Made by a program: the position numbers and the translations under genes. A DNA stretch of 64,000 bases from Drosophila persimilis. Lineage: Eukaryota > Arthropoda > Insecta > Diptera > Drosophilidae. This document shows, piece after piece, positions 49,295-62,190 of the stretch; positions within the stretch are counted from its first letter, which is position 1; every line of letters starts with the position of its first letter. Where the stretch lies: assembly GCF_003286085.1 (NCBI RefSeq), contig NW_020825338.1:186001-250000 (forward strand). The letters run 5' to 3'. Below the pieces are notes generated by a model. The model was given only the letters and a program-made list of their open reading frames with translations. It had not been told where the DNA came from and ran no database searches.

Positions 49295-49345
49295 CAGGAC
49301 GAGGACCAGGACGACGACCAGAACGAGGACCAGAACGACGACCAG
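49295..49345 (+). repeat. 12-bp minisatellite (GGACGAGGACCA type)
   Basis: Four copies of a 12-base unit that alternate in pairs (ACGAGGACC and ACGACGACC), which gives a 24-base higher-order period. It lies in Appl intron 1. Confidence 0.85.
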
Positions 49346-52300
49346 CCAGAGAGAGAGAGGTAGAGAGCTACGGATGGCAACAGGGCTGTTGGGAGATTGT
49401 TGCATACTTTCGGGCAGCCATTGCAATTCAATTAACTGTAAAAACTAATTAAGTGACTCGTCCCGAGGGTCCGATGGCCCGATGGCCAGGGGCCAGAACA
49501 GGACAGTATGCAACACGGCTGCCTAAACTCAGCCCCGCCCACACCCACACTCACTCGACCACTGACGGGTGGTGTGTGCGTGTGTGTGTGTGTGCAAGAT
49601 ATTTGCATGTGTGTTGCTTGCATACTTTTTGGCATAACTTTTGGCTTCGTCTTGCCAACAAATTGAAATTGGAAGCTCATGGAGCAATATCCAGCAAGAG
49701 CTGAAAGCCAGTAGCGAAAAAGGGAAGACAGAAAGGCACACGAAGCGGAGCAGAAGGGGCTGCCAGAGGATGACTCCTCGTGCGTGCTTCAAGATGGCGA
49801 CTTCGACAACACTTGGAGCTAATGGCCTGCCAGCCAACTGAAGGAGACTGGGAGGGAAAAACTTTTCATGCCCCCTCCGACACGCTCCTACTGACAGCGA
49901 CTAATTCCACTCCTCGTGCCCGCTTTTTTACCCCCTCCTCTTTACTCCTTTTCTCACATTCACTTTAATCGTATGAGCGTAAGCCAAATGGGAAGCTTTT
50001 TCAATTTGCTAGCACACACACACACTCACCTCATATTTAGGGATGGAGGGAGAAAGATATTATGTATCTAACCTATCCGAAAGAATACTTAATCATCGGA
50101 GAAGAGTTGAAGCCGGGGCTGCCTGCTTCTCCTGCATCTGCCTGCCACATCCTGCTGCGCCTCCAATTCCTCCAGCCCTCCTCCTTTTCCTGTGTGCTAT
50201 CCGGTATTTAATAACCGAGAGCTGAGAGCAACAATAACACCTACAACAATGGCACAGGTAATAGCCATTTCAGTGTGCATAATTTATGCTCTCTTAGAAT
50301 AGAATTTCCTCCAGAAAACTCAAGCAGATTGGGTCTCTGACATAGTCGGCTAGACGCAGAGACAGAGCTTCTCAATGCTTATTTTCAGCCCTGGAGCTGA
50401 GAACAACCAAGTGCAATCTTTATGCGTTCATCCTGCATGTGTGTCACTTGTGCAACATGGTATTATACATGTCGGAGAGGCAGATACGAGTACCTGTGCA
50501 AACGCTTAAAAAAGCTTCCCAGGCCAGTTTAAATTTGGTCTGAGACCACGATAAAGGCTCAATTCAGTCATAACTTTAATACCGATGGTTCTGGAAGATG
50601 CGCCTTGATATACCTAGAATATTGTTTCCTTGAATCTTTTATGGATTGTGTGTATATGTACAATAAATAGACATATATTCTAATATTTGTTCCCATAATC
50701 CACACAGAAATTGTACATTTTGGACTGGGGAGACTGCCAAGAGAACACGAGAAATTTAGTCTTTAGTCAACGTGCCACATGCAGTGCTTGCACATAATCT
50801 TACGTTCCCCATGGCTTCCGCAGAGCTAGGGGTTACATCGATTCGGAGCTGATTGATTCCGCTTTCCCAGTGGATTCATTTGTTGTTGACACATTTGTGA
50901 TTAGGTCTGGCCTCATATCGTTCCCCTTTGAACTCAGGATAATTGCGGCTGCTCAGGTGGGTAGGCAGAGCGAAGAGGGAAGTGGAATACTCGTATGTAG
51001 TTTCAAGTCAAAGTCTCTGGCTGAGTCACAGTCGCTTTGATAAGCGTCGATTTAAGGCGTCGAAGCATTTGGCCCACTCATTACAGACAGAGAACCGTGA
51101 AGGAGCAGCCACTCAAACACTCACACACCCAAACACTCACACTCACACTCGCACTAGCACTCACATTAAGAGTCAGCGTCCCACCCACACATACTTAGAA
51201 GCACATTCACCAGATAAATGCCATGATTGAATGGCGGGTGAAAGGTTGTTGGGGGTTTCGGGATTGAGGTTGGAGCTTGGAGCTTGGGGTAAGGGTTGGA
51301 GAAGGGTACGTAAGCCAGCTAGTTCATTAAATCAGCTCCCGCTTTATCTGTTTCCTCCCAATGCTCCTCACACTGTGTGCCCTCCTCTCCAGTTTCCTGC
51401 TCCCTCCTGTGCTCCCCTATTGCATTTTGTACGAACTCGTATTTCGAATTTCTTTGCCCCGCTTGCTGTGCTTTCTTGTTACGCTTTTCTCATTATCTCC
51501 TTTCCTCTGTCCTTCCGCGTCTGTCTATGTGTCTGTGTGTATGTGTGTGTAGAGGGGAAGAAAGTCAATGAATGTGTTCATTCGAAACTGCAGTTGGCGG
51601 AGCAAGTGGGGTGGGGTGGGGCAAGGCGTGACTTACGTGCATAAATTACAAACAGAAGCGAGCGCAAGGGGTGTATGCGCAATATGGCCAAAAACGACAA
51701 AGCGCGAGGGCGAGAGAGAGAAAAATGTTGACAGCGACAAGGTGTTGGCAACACACACACACATACCCTATTTGAGACACATGCAATTTAAAATTATTGC
51801 CAAAGGTTTCCCGAAAGGTGGGCCAGATAGCCTTGATCCCTCGACAGGATATGAAGGACAAGAAATAAAAGCATAAGTATCTACGTCAGGATTCATATCG
51901 AATACTTTTTCCAAGCAAAGAAGCCACTCGGATCGGTGGCGGAGCCGAGCTGAGTTGCAAGATGGCGTTGGAAGCGGAAACGGAAGCGGAAGCGGGCAAC
52001 GCTGGGATACATTTTAATTAAGTGCAACAAAGGGGAAAAGAAGCACTGCACAGGAGGGCCCATTACTCACTTGAAGGAGGGAACGAATCAATTACAAAGG
52101 GTGAAGATGTGCCAGGCCACGGCTTATAAATCACTGGCAAACGGAGCGATCCTCAAGTAATGAATAGCCCCAGAGCTCTCACCATCTGCCCAAGCATCTG
52201 TATTCAAAGGGTCGTGAAACTGCCGACCATTTTAAAATATTTTTTGTATCAATATTAAAAACTTTACAATACAGAGCTTACTTATCAATGAGGAAACTGC

Positions 52301-53835
52301 CGCCACCCCTCGCAAAAGTAAGTCGAAAAATGTATACGCTTCCCCACTCAAACGCAATATTAAAATCAAATAAGGAGCGCCATGCTCCTCTGGCAGGCAA
52401 GTGGAAAGTCCCATTGGGGGGAGAGCTGGAACATGTCATGTTTGTTATAGTGTTTTCCCACAAAGTACAGTACAGTACAACGGATATCGAAAATCGATAG
52501 CAATCGATATGCAAAAGCTTTTCCATAGAGTCCCTGCGCGTGGTAATAGGTCAGCAGGGAGTGGGGTGGGGCTGTGAACGAGTACGCACACATATGTATG
52601 TCTGACAACTGCAATTACTTGAGTCAGAAATGGTAGAGCTCCACTGGCACGGGCACTGGCACTGGCACTGGCGCCTCCTTTAAGCTGTTTCCTGAGGAAG
52701 AGCATGGGGAGAAGGGTGTAGAAGAGCTGTGGCAAAGGAGCGCCAAGCAAATGAACTTTAATTAAATTCTTCATATGCTTCTGCGTAATTCTTTCATCCT
52801 CTTCCTCTGGCTCTGGCTCCAGCTTCCTGTTTCCTTCTTTCATCCTGCCCCACTTCCACTCCCCGCTCCACTCTTCTGCTGCTTCTGCTTTCTTGAGCAA
52901 TGCCATTATAAAATGCGGTAGGGAGGCAGGCCCAGAGGTTTTGCGGTTCTAAATGGATTTTTGGGCGAGGCAAAAGTTTTGCTTCAAGGCTTTGTCCTTG
53001 ACTGGGAAGAGCAGAGTGGGGGAGGTCGGAGGAGTCGGAGGTCTCGAGTGGCGTGACACAATCGCTTGGAAATCTGACCAGACCAAGAAGCTACCTCTAC
53101 CTCTACGGGTACCCTTTCTGGTGTGTTCTGTACCTACCCTATCTGTCCAGGTATCTGGATCTTCAGGGATGCGGGAGACGATTTGCCAATGCTCAATTTA
53201 AGTGATTGAATTGCCGCACCACCTTTGCTCACCCCCTCATTCTCTATTAAGAGTTTGTAGTGTAAATAAAATAAATTAAAAATGTTTCTTTTATGAACTT
53301 TGCTGTCAACTTTCACACCTCTGTCCACGAACTTTGAATGATACTCCGCTTGTGTCCCACCCACCCACTAAACATCTCTCTACATTCCTCTTCCTTTTCC
53401 TGCTCCTGGTGCAAAGGTCACAAAACTTTTTAAACATTTTCCTCCTCCTCCTTTCAGTTTTCCGTTCCGCTGCTCTTGACACCACAGTGTCCAGTCCTCC
53501 CGTTTCCTTTCTTTTCCTCTCCTCTCCTTTCCCTGCCTATCCTGTCCAGTGCAGGTCCAGGCCATGATATCCTCCCACCCCCATCCCCGTCGGCATTCCC
53601 ATTGCCACTGCCCCATCACCTCCCCCCTCATTATGCGCACAATCAGCAAGGAAAAACAAACTTCATTTTGATAAAAGTAAACGAGCTTCATTTTCGTGCA
53701 GAGGAAAAAAACTAAACAGAAACTTTTCCAGCTGCGCTTTCGCTAACCTCTAGCCCCTCTACTCTGCGCCCCGCCACTCTCTCGCCTTTGTTGTTGCTTT
53801 TGTCAGCTTGACGCCATTTTGTTTTCTTACTTAAG

Positions 53836-53858
53836 CCTGTACTGTACTGTACTGTACT
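53836..53858 (+). repeat. (TACTG)n repeat
   Basis: Four tandem copies of a TACTG/CTGTA pentamer. Confidence 0.85.
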
Positions 53859-54939
53859 GCTATTCGTTCCTGCCCTCCCTTCCCCCTGTATCCTGCCTTA
53901 CCCCTGTCCACGAAATTTTTGTGCATATTCTGCAAAAAAAAACATAAAATGCTGGAATGGAAAAGTAAACCAGAATAGGAGTGGAAACGACCCATGGGGC
54001 AAAGGCAGAGGCAGGGGCAGGGGCAGGGAAAATGCTTAAAATTAGCACAATTAACTTTAATTGACGTAATTTTTAGTGACGCCTGCCAAGAGGAAGGGGT
54101 ATACGAGTTGGACCTAGCGTTAGATAGTTAGTTAGAAGGTTGGCTGGTTGGGTGGTTGGGTGGTTGTGGCGGGTGGAGCGTTAACAAGTTCATAATGACA
54201 AAATATGCATTTTCAGCTTTTGGACACTTCTGAATGGCACCCAAATTACACAGAATCAAACTTCCAACTGTAATCCCCTCAAGCTCATAACATAAGAGTG
54301 CATGAAGGCATGAGCTCATGAAGGGTATGAAACGGGATGGGGTAATGATAATCAATCCCATTTTGAACATATGTATGTAGGTGCACTGGGGATGGGCGAA
54401 CGTCAACTGTAATCAGATTAGGTTAGTCGAAGTAATCCCTATCAAAGATAAGGCAGTAGCAGTATACAGGTATCTTAAATAGAGTACATTCATTTAAATA
54501 CAAATCATCTCTCTACTTATATTACTAATAAACAAGTTTTTCACAGGTCGTCGTCCAATATTTTAGCAGCATCAAATATATCAATTTTTGAATGTTTCTG
54601 TTTTCTAAGCAATCTTAAATGCAAATGTATATTGAATGGTTATAGATTGTAATTACTTATTCAACTCGATGAATAAAATGCGTTGAGTCGTTCGTTTGGA
54701 AAATGGAGATACCAATCGAGCAAATGGAGTGAAAAGCCCTAGAGCTCCTGCGAACCGATTTCCGCTCCCACTCCCCTTTCCCACCCAAGCTGCATCGCAT
54801 CTGCTCTGCAGACTGACAGCAGGGTGGCCGCCTATGCATCTTAATAATGTCACCTTGTGTCATCCCTGGCTTTTGTTCCAATTTGTTTGTACCTTTCTTC
54901 TGTATTTTTTGCTGTTGTTACCTCTGCTTGGGCTCAGCC

Positions 54940-55035
54940 TGGTGTCTGCCTGGGCCCCCTGAATTGTTCTCTGCTTAGGCTCTGCTTTGGCTCTGCTTGG
55001 GCACTCTGCTTGGTCTCTGCTTGGGCCCTCTGCTC
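54940..55035 (+). repeat. Imperfect CTCTGCTTGGG minisatellite
   Basis: Seven or so imperfect copies of an 11- to 16-base unit containing CTCTGCTTGGGC, within Appl intron 1. Confidence 0.75.
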
Positions 55036-55372
55036 ATTCATTAAGCATTTCGAATGGCTTTCTTTGGATTTGCTTTGTCCGCCCCCGCCCTCGCCCTCGC
55101 CCCCGCCCCCGCCCCGACGCGTGCGTCTTCTTGTTCTACTCCTTGTTCTTGTTTTTCGCCTGCTTTGTATTCTTGTTGCGGCATTGTTCTTGTTGTAATC
55201 TGTAAAGTCTGCATTACTTCAAAATCCTCAAAAAACAACGCGAGAAAACAACACGGGGGAGGGAGGGAGGATAGGATGCGCGGTCGGTGGACAAGCCACC
55301 CCCAAAAATGGCAAGCAGCAACAACAGTTCGCCGGGAATATCCCCCTGCGCTTCCTCCAATGCTCTTTTTAT

Positions 55373-55388
55373 ACCCTTTGCAAAGGGT
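55373..55388. repeat. 16-bp perfect palindrome ACCCTTTGCAAAGGGT
   Basis: The sequence equals its own reverse complement. TATACCCTTTGCAAAGGGT-type palindromes mark the ends of some fly repeat families, so this may be one end of an eroded element extending to the right. No second end was found. Confidence 0.6.
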
Positions 55389-56008
55389 GTTATTACTTTA
55401 ATCAGATCTTTGCGCACGGGAAGAAAGAAGCATTTTCGTCCCCATGAAACAACCCAGTCGACGCCATTTCCTTCTTTTCGTCATCCGGTTTCGTTTCAAA
55501 CGAGTTGTTCATATTTCCAGAAAGATCAGGATATTTTTTTGTTTTTCAAGACATAATTAAAGCAAGCATCATATTATGTCATCAAAACCCAATCATCGTT
55601 ATCAATAGAAGCAATGGATCTGCAAGGGTATATGTAGGTAGTTTCGTCCCTGGTCCCTTTCTGTTGCTTATTTCTAGAGTGGATGTGGATGATTGGGGGG
55701 ATAGGGGGCTGGGCGGAAGAAATTTACTTTGTCGCAGTGCCATTTATTTTGGCTTTTTTGTCACTGACGTTCGTTTGCCTTTTGCCTCTACGCCTTTGCT
55801 CTGTTTCTGTTTTCTGTGTTTTCTGTTGTTTTTGTGCGGCTGCTTTTGATTCTACTTCTTCTCCCTTGATTTTTTCTTCTCATTCTGTTGTTGTTCTTCT
55901 GCTGCTTCCTCCTCTCTCTCTCTCTTTGTCGTCATCATCATAATCGTCAGTTCTTTTCTCACTCACCCGCACACACTGGCTGGCCCTCTCTATCAGCCTC
56001 TCTCTCTA

Positions 56009-56011
<3 letters not shown>

Positions 56012-56042
<31 letters not shown>
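56012..56042 (+). repeat. (CT)n microsatellite
   Basis: A CT run of about 31 bases within Appl intron 1. Confidence 0.9.
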
Positions 56043-56045
<3 letters not shown>

Positions 56046-59000
56046 CCTTTGCTTATGGGCGCACATGCTGTCACTGTCCCCCACGACTCCACGACCACCC
56101 CACTTCCCATCGTACTACTGTTCCTTGTTGAGTTAAGAAAACACCCAAAAGAAGGGACCCACGGATCCATCCATACACCAACACCCACACCCACTTCCAT
56201 CCCTCCCCCTTTGTGTGGGTGTGTATGTGTGTGTGCGTTTTTATGACTCTTATCTTGTCTTGTGTTGTTGTTCCACTGCCTCATGTCACCCTCACCCATC
56301 CCCTCTTGAATTTTCCACTTTTGCATTGCATATTTCAAGGCGCAATTTTTCGTGTCAATAAAATAAAATCGATATTGTGGCGCCCCCTCGGGCTGGTCCC
56401 TGCTCCTGCCTTACTCTGTGTTTGCCCGCTTTCTTTTGGCAATTTGGCCGGGTTCAACAACTTTGTTCCACATACGCGTAGTCGCTTCAAATCGCTTGAG
56501 AACTGCCATGTCAACATGGGAGCGACCGAATCGGATGGGATGGGATAGGATGTGGAAGAGATGGGGCTCGGTGGAGGCTGCTTGAGGGGTATGAAACTCT
56601 GCTGCTGAAGAGCCCCAAATGCAAGTCTGGGACTCTGGGAGTCGCTGCTTGCCCTCGCAATTATAGTTATGATTCGGCGATATACACGTTTGTATGTGTG
56701 CAAGGCATCGACATCCTCCTTCGTTCTGTACTCCCTTCTTTTGATTGCGTTTGTTGCAGCTCTGGAATTTGGCCGATTAAAGCTAAATATATGCCTAATA
56801 CATAAGCTAAGTACATACGTAAATCTCATTTGCCTACATCCCTTTGCCCTACGCCCCGCTCCTCTTTCAAATGAAATTTCTGAGGCAAACAATGTTCTAA
56901 TTAAGACATTGAAACCCTCCTCTCGGGGCGTGTTGCGGGGGGTCGTCCAGGCATAACAAAACTTTTCTTTCCAGCCATAGATGACTGAAAGGATGAGGTT
57001 GTGATGGCGGTGGCCGTAGCCCAACAAATTAAATAGATATCAAAGCGAATTTGAAGCGCATTTCAAAGCCGTGTCGGCAGGAAGGGGGTTGTTTCTGTCG
57101 TCACTATGCAAAAGAGCCTCGGGCGAGACCAGCTCAGCGCCCATTTAGCTACACACACATACCCACACACCTATTATCGCTATCTCGGTCGCACCGTTGC
57201 GTCTTGAATGAATGCTTGAAATTGGGTTCTTTTGGTATTGGCAGCGAACGCAGAAAAGTATACTACGAAATATTCTCCACACAAGCATCGGGGATAAAGA
57301 AAATAGGAGAGACAGCAAAGAGAGAGAAAGATAGAGACAGTGAGGGTTGGGGAGGGGGTGGGAGTGGGAGTGGGAGTGCCAGCGGGACCTGGCTACACAG
57401 GTAAACCAAAATAAATTCAAAATAATTTGTGTGTAAAATAGACGAGCAGCAAACGATGTTGTCGACGCCACCCCTTAACCACCCGGCAACCCACCCCCTA
57501 ACCAAACACACGTTTCTCGGGCAGCACGACACATGCGATGAGCGTGGTGAAATCTGCCGCCGGCATCGAGAACCTACCACAAAAAACGGTGGCAACGCTA
57601 CCAACCCACACCCACAACCACCTCCAGTGGCAGTGGCACCTCCCCAAAGGCAGACCAGGGCTGGATTCCACCTAAAAGGCTGCCAAAAAGGTATTTTCCT
57701 CAACAAGGCCAAAAGTTTAACAAACATTGCGGAGTGAAAGAGAGAGAGGGAATGGTTGAAGAGGCAGAGGCGGAGGGGGGTGAGTGGGTGATGGAGTGGC
57801 AAAGAAAGAGAGAGCGAACCCTGGAGGCTCATGAGGCGAGCACAGATAAAGCTCAAGCATTAGCAACTCTTGAGAAAGTTGCGCTGTGCCCAAGGCACTC
57901 CTCCCACTGTTCCACCCACTGTTCCACCCATTGCCATTTCCCAACAGCTCCCTATGGGTACACACACTCACACACACACACACACACATACAGAGACAGA
58001 CAATAGTTATTGTTGCCACCGTGTTGCACAATGAAAACACATTTATCTACGGCTGTGACTGTGCGAGTGTGGCAAGGTCGAGCATTCATTTGCATTCGCA
58101 TTCAAAATCAGATTCAGATTCAGCTTTCAAGCCATTGAATCGTCCTTTCTCAAATCTGAGCCCGAACCCGAACCCAAACCCATTTCAATCACCAAAAACA
58201 TTTAACTGAAAGCCCGATTGACTTAATATTCAAAAACTCAGCAGGAACAACTCATTTAAATTATGAATACAAAATACACCCCAAACAAAGCTGCCCAAAG
58301 TATGCAAAGCAGTACAATCCCAATTCCATGCCAGGATCCAGCCATCAGGCTACTGCAGATGGAGAATCCTGCCTTCTACTATGTACATACATATGCATAT
58401 TACCCTAAGCTTTGGCTTCTTCTTTCTCCGGACCTTTCTGTTTCCCCACTTTCCACTTCATTCACAATAAACATGAGAAATCGTGGCCTGGCCGAAAGTT
58501 GCGCTGTCCAGGGCAAGGGCCCTTCCACCAAGGGCCTGGCCTTTCCATGAGGGGAAAAAGAGCAAAGATAAATGCAAATAGGCGAAATAACTAAACAGCA
58601 AACGCAAGAGCAAAAGCAGCAGCAACAAAATGCCGAATCGTGCGAAACGAAGCATAGCAAAAGGCAAACATTTAAATTAAAAACACGTCGACATCAACAT
58701 TTTGCCAACACCACAGCCACCTACAAACACACACGCACAAACAAGTCCTTGCATGCGCGAAGGTTTGTGTGAACTTTAGATTTGGGTTTTGGTTTCGGGT
58801 TTGGGTTTGCTTGTTGGCTGAGGTCGCTGTCGGATTGTGTCAGGACTCTGCGGTGCCCAGTGGGTCAGGAGATGGGTTGCAGAGCTTTTATTCGATTAAG
58901 CATAAAATGAACAAGCTATCGATGACATTTGGAGAAAGCAAAGATATTTTATTCAGCTTTAATTCAATAATTGGCTTGTTAAAGTTATTCGGTAACTTGA

Positions 59001-60222
59001 AGAGCCTGTTCATGGAATTCTATGGCTGCCATTAAACTTTCCATTAGTGAAGTATGGAATAGATTGACATACATTTAAGCCAAATGTAGCAAACGATTCC
59101 CCACGAAATTCATCCGAAAAAGGGCTTAGCGGTAGGATATCTCTTCTCCTCCCTCTACCCATCTCTTAATCCCATCTCTAACCACACATGAATTGCCCCA
59201 AAATGGTTGGGGTACAGATGGTAACAAAAGCTGCGGAAAAACAGAAAATCAGCAAAAAAATGGAAAGGAAAAAACTATCTTCTGGCATTCAGTGCTAACC
59301 ACTTAATTTTCCGTATCATTGAGAAGGGATATTAAAAAGCGATTGCCGCTACTTAAACCCACCAACACACACACACACACCCTGAAAGACGGTATATGAG
59401 GGTTGGTGCGGTGAAAGAGGTGGTAGGAGGGGAAAACAAATTAACTCAACTGTCAACCGCAAAATCACAACAGATGCAGAACAGTCGCCACTCAATCACT
59501 GTATTTGTGCCCCACCTTCGAGGACCCTTCTAAAATGCCACCACCTGGGGATCCGGATCTGGATCTGGACCTGGATCCGGGTCCCACTAACACGCACACA
59601 TGAAGCATGGTCAAAGGAATAAAGGGGTAGCCAGCAATAAAGTATTTTGTACATATCCTGGCCCCGAGCTCATAATATGACACCATCAAAGGCGACGGGG
59701 AGGCAGAGACGAATATCAATAGGCTTTTATTTGCGCTCGAAATCCTCGTCTCCTTTACACAGACACATACAGACTTACAATACACACGCAGATCAATGCA
59801 CAGCTCGCAACACTGACTTATGTAGTATACTTTTGTGCGCAGTTTCTGTTGCCTTTGCGTTTGTTTCATTCTATGTCCGATTTATTTACGACATAAGCAT
59901 TTTGCTCCTGCTCGCCATCATGGGCGTGGCCAGTTCGGGTGGGGCGAGCGATGTGGTGGGCTGATTTGTTCGGCTGTCGAGTGCCTTAAACACACAAAAT
60001 CGGAACTCAATGGAAAATTCTTTCTCCTTCCACAACCGCAGGGAATGCTTTCAGTTTCGCCCCCACATTTCCCCGCCAGAGCCATGGCTTCTGGTCCTCT
60101 CTATAAATTTATAATCTACCCCCCTCCCCTCCCTCCCGTGCTAGTTGTGTCTCCTTCAACTCAGTTTAGTCGTTTTCTGCTTGGCTGGCCACACACTCGT
60201 TTGCCCATAAGCGCTGCTCCAC

Positions 60223-60229
<7 letters not shown>

Positions 60230-60259
<30 letters not shown>
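60230..60259 (+). repeat. (CA)n microsatellite
   Basis: A CA run of about 30 bases within Appl intron 1. Confidence 0.9.
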
Positions 60260-60262
<3 letters not shown>

Positions 60263-61298
60263 GCAGAAATTTAATAATAAAAGTGAGCGTGATATGAATG
60301 AAGGGGAAGAGTGTGGCCAGGATTGTGGGTCAAATGTTGTACATCATCAAATTTACCGCTCGAGTGGTTCATAAAGTGCGTGGAACATCGCCGGACGACT
60401 ACAACATGCATCGATGAAGCCATTCGATTATGCGATACGAGCACAACTATCGATAATACCGTAAGTACATGTATATCGCAGCTCTCTGTCGCTCTCTCGC
60501 TCTATCTCGTTCTGTCTCTCTAGCTTCCTTATCTCTGTCCTCGTACATTACTATTAATCAATAAAGAGCACAAATCAGCGCTTAAATGGCAATTGACTTT
60601 TATGGTTACCTTCTGCTACCCACCGCCCCTGCGGTGCCCCTCCACCTTCCTTTGACTTCCTCTGCGGAGCCCCACCGCTGTGCGGTGGCGACACATGTGG
60701 CCGCCAGAGGCCGCCACGCATACAGTGCCAAACTAGACTGGATCGCGCATGCGAGACGTTAAAAAGTCATTACTTTGACTGCAGCACTAAAAATTTGTCT
60801 TGTCAGAGGGAGAGGGGTGGGGGTGGCAGTGGGGCTGTCGTCTGGTGGCTATTGTCGCATCCAAGTGCCATACACACACTCACACACACATAACACATAA
60901 TGTGCCTTGCATAGACAACACTATGAGCTTGTTTCGCCTTCTCTTTCGATCCACTCCTCCCAGTGGATGTGTGAATGTGTGGGTGTGTACTCTTGTGGGT
61001 ATGGCACTTGAAATATTTAAACGATAAAGTACACCAAGTCACAATTTGTATGTGCGCGATGTCAGTGTGTATGTCTGTGTTTGCTTGTGCCTAATAGAAC
61101 CCAAGCGAGAAAGGCATCCAAACACCCGCACACACACGCACACTGTGACAGGGGTCCATGCCTGGGCCTTCGCTGGCCATTAACTTGCTGCTGCCACATC
61201 TGGGAGGCGAGGCGAGATGGTTGAAGGTTTGGAAATTTGGTGGCAGCAGATGAATTTAATAGAGACGCCACCAGTACAAGACTTGCATTTCCCTCATA

Positions 61299-61324
61299 GT
61301 GTGTGTGTGTGTGTGTGTGTGTGT
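61299..61324 (+). repeat. (GT)n microsatellite
   Basis: A pure GT run of about 26 bases within Appl intron 1. Confidence 0.9.
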
Positions 61325-61393
61325 TGGTGTGTCGACCATTATGCGCCGCAACGCATACAACATTATTTTATTAAGTGAGACGAGGCCAACCAA

Positions 61394-61411
61394 GGGGGGG
61401 GGGGGGGGGGG
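61394..61411 (+). repeat. Poly(G) run of 18
   Basis: Eighteen uninterrupted guanines, the longest homopolymer of G or C in the window. It is prone to length errors in sequencing and to slippage. Confidence 0.9.
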
Positions 61412-62160
61412 CCGAAACAATATGCGTTGCCGTCTTTCCTCCAACGAGCGGAACGTGTCAGACAAAGTCCGCCAAACCACAGAATGGGGCGTGGAATAGC
61501 GACAGAGGCTGGCATCGTTGAGATCACATTCTGCGGTTGCATGCCACAGCACCAAAGCAGACCAAAAGCGAGGCATCTGATTCGGTCTATCCTGCAAAAA
61601 GGCGATGATTCATCGCCCTTACCTCTCACTGTATTACCCTCTACATCTCAATCAGTGAGAATGAACCAGAAACAGTACCAATCGATTGAGACACCAGAAC
61701 TTTGAGTCATTTACATACGTATGTATGTTCATTACGCACATGCATTTTACATATTTACATACATACGTACATATGTACCCACATAGGTATCAATGAATCT
61801 TCTTGAAGCCATCTTTCAATGAACCCTAACCCTAACGTATCCCATAGTATCCTCAAGCGATACTCTACTATCCTTATCGATAGTCTTGTGCCGATGTCCG
61901 CTGCTCATCGAGTTTTAAGTGCGATAACACAAACACTTCCACATCATTAAGTAGATTCATTTGTTCGTTTAGTTTCATAATTTCTCATCATTTCTCATCA
62001 TCATCATCATCGTCATCCTCAACATCAATCTTCAATCCCCATTGACTCGTCTGCTGCTGCTGTCCCTGCTCAGACATGGACCTGTCTGCACGTACAATTG
62101 ACTGACGGAAGGACGACCGACCGGACGATCGGACGGACGGACTGGTTAACTGAGAGAGTG

Positions 62161-62190
62161 GGTGAACGAATGAACGAATGAACGAATGAC
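62161..62190 (+). repeat. GAATGAAC tandem repeat
   Basis: Three tandem copies of an eight-base GAACGAAT-type unit within Appl intron 1. Confidence 0.85.

Noticed and set aside
56335-57027. 230-codon minus-strand frame in Appl intron 1
   Set aside because: It has a non-ATG start, no recognisable domain and mixed composition. Long but unsupported.
61829-61842. CCCTAACCCTAAC resembling a telomere repeat
   Set aside because: There are only two units, and flies do not use this telomere sequence.
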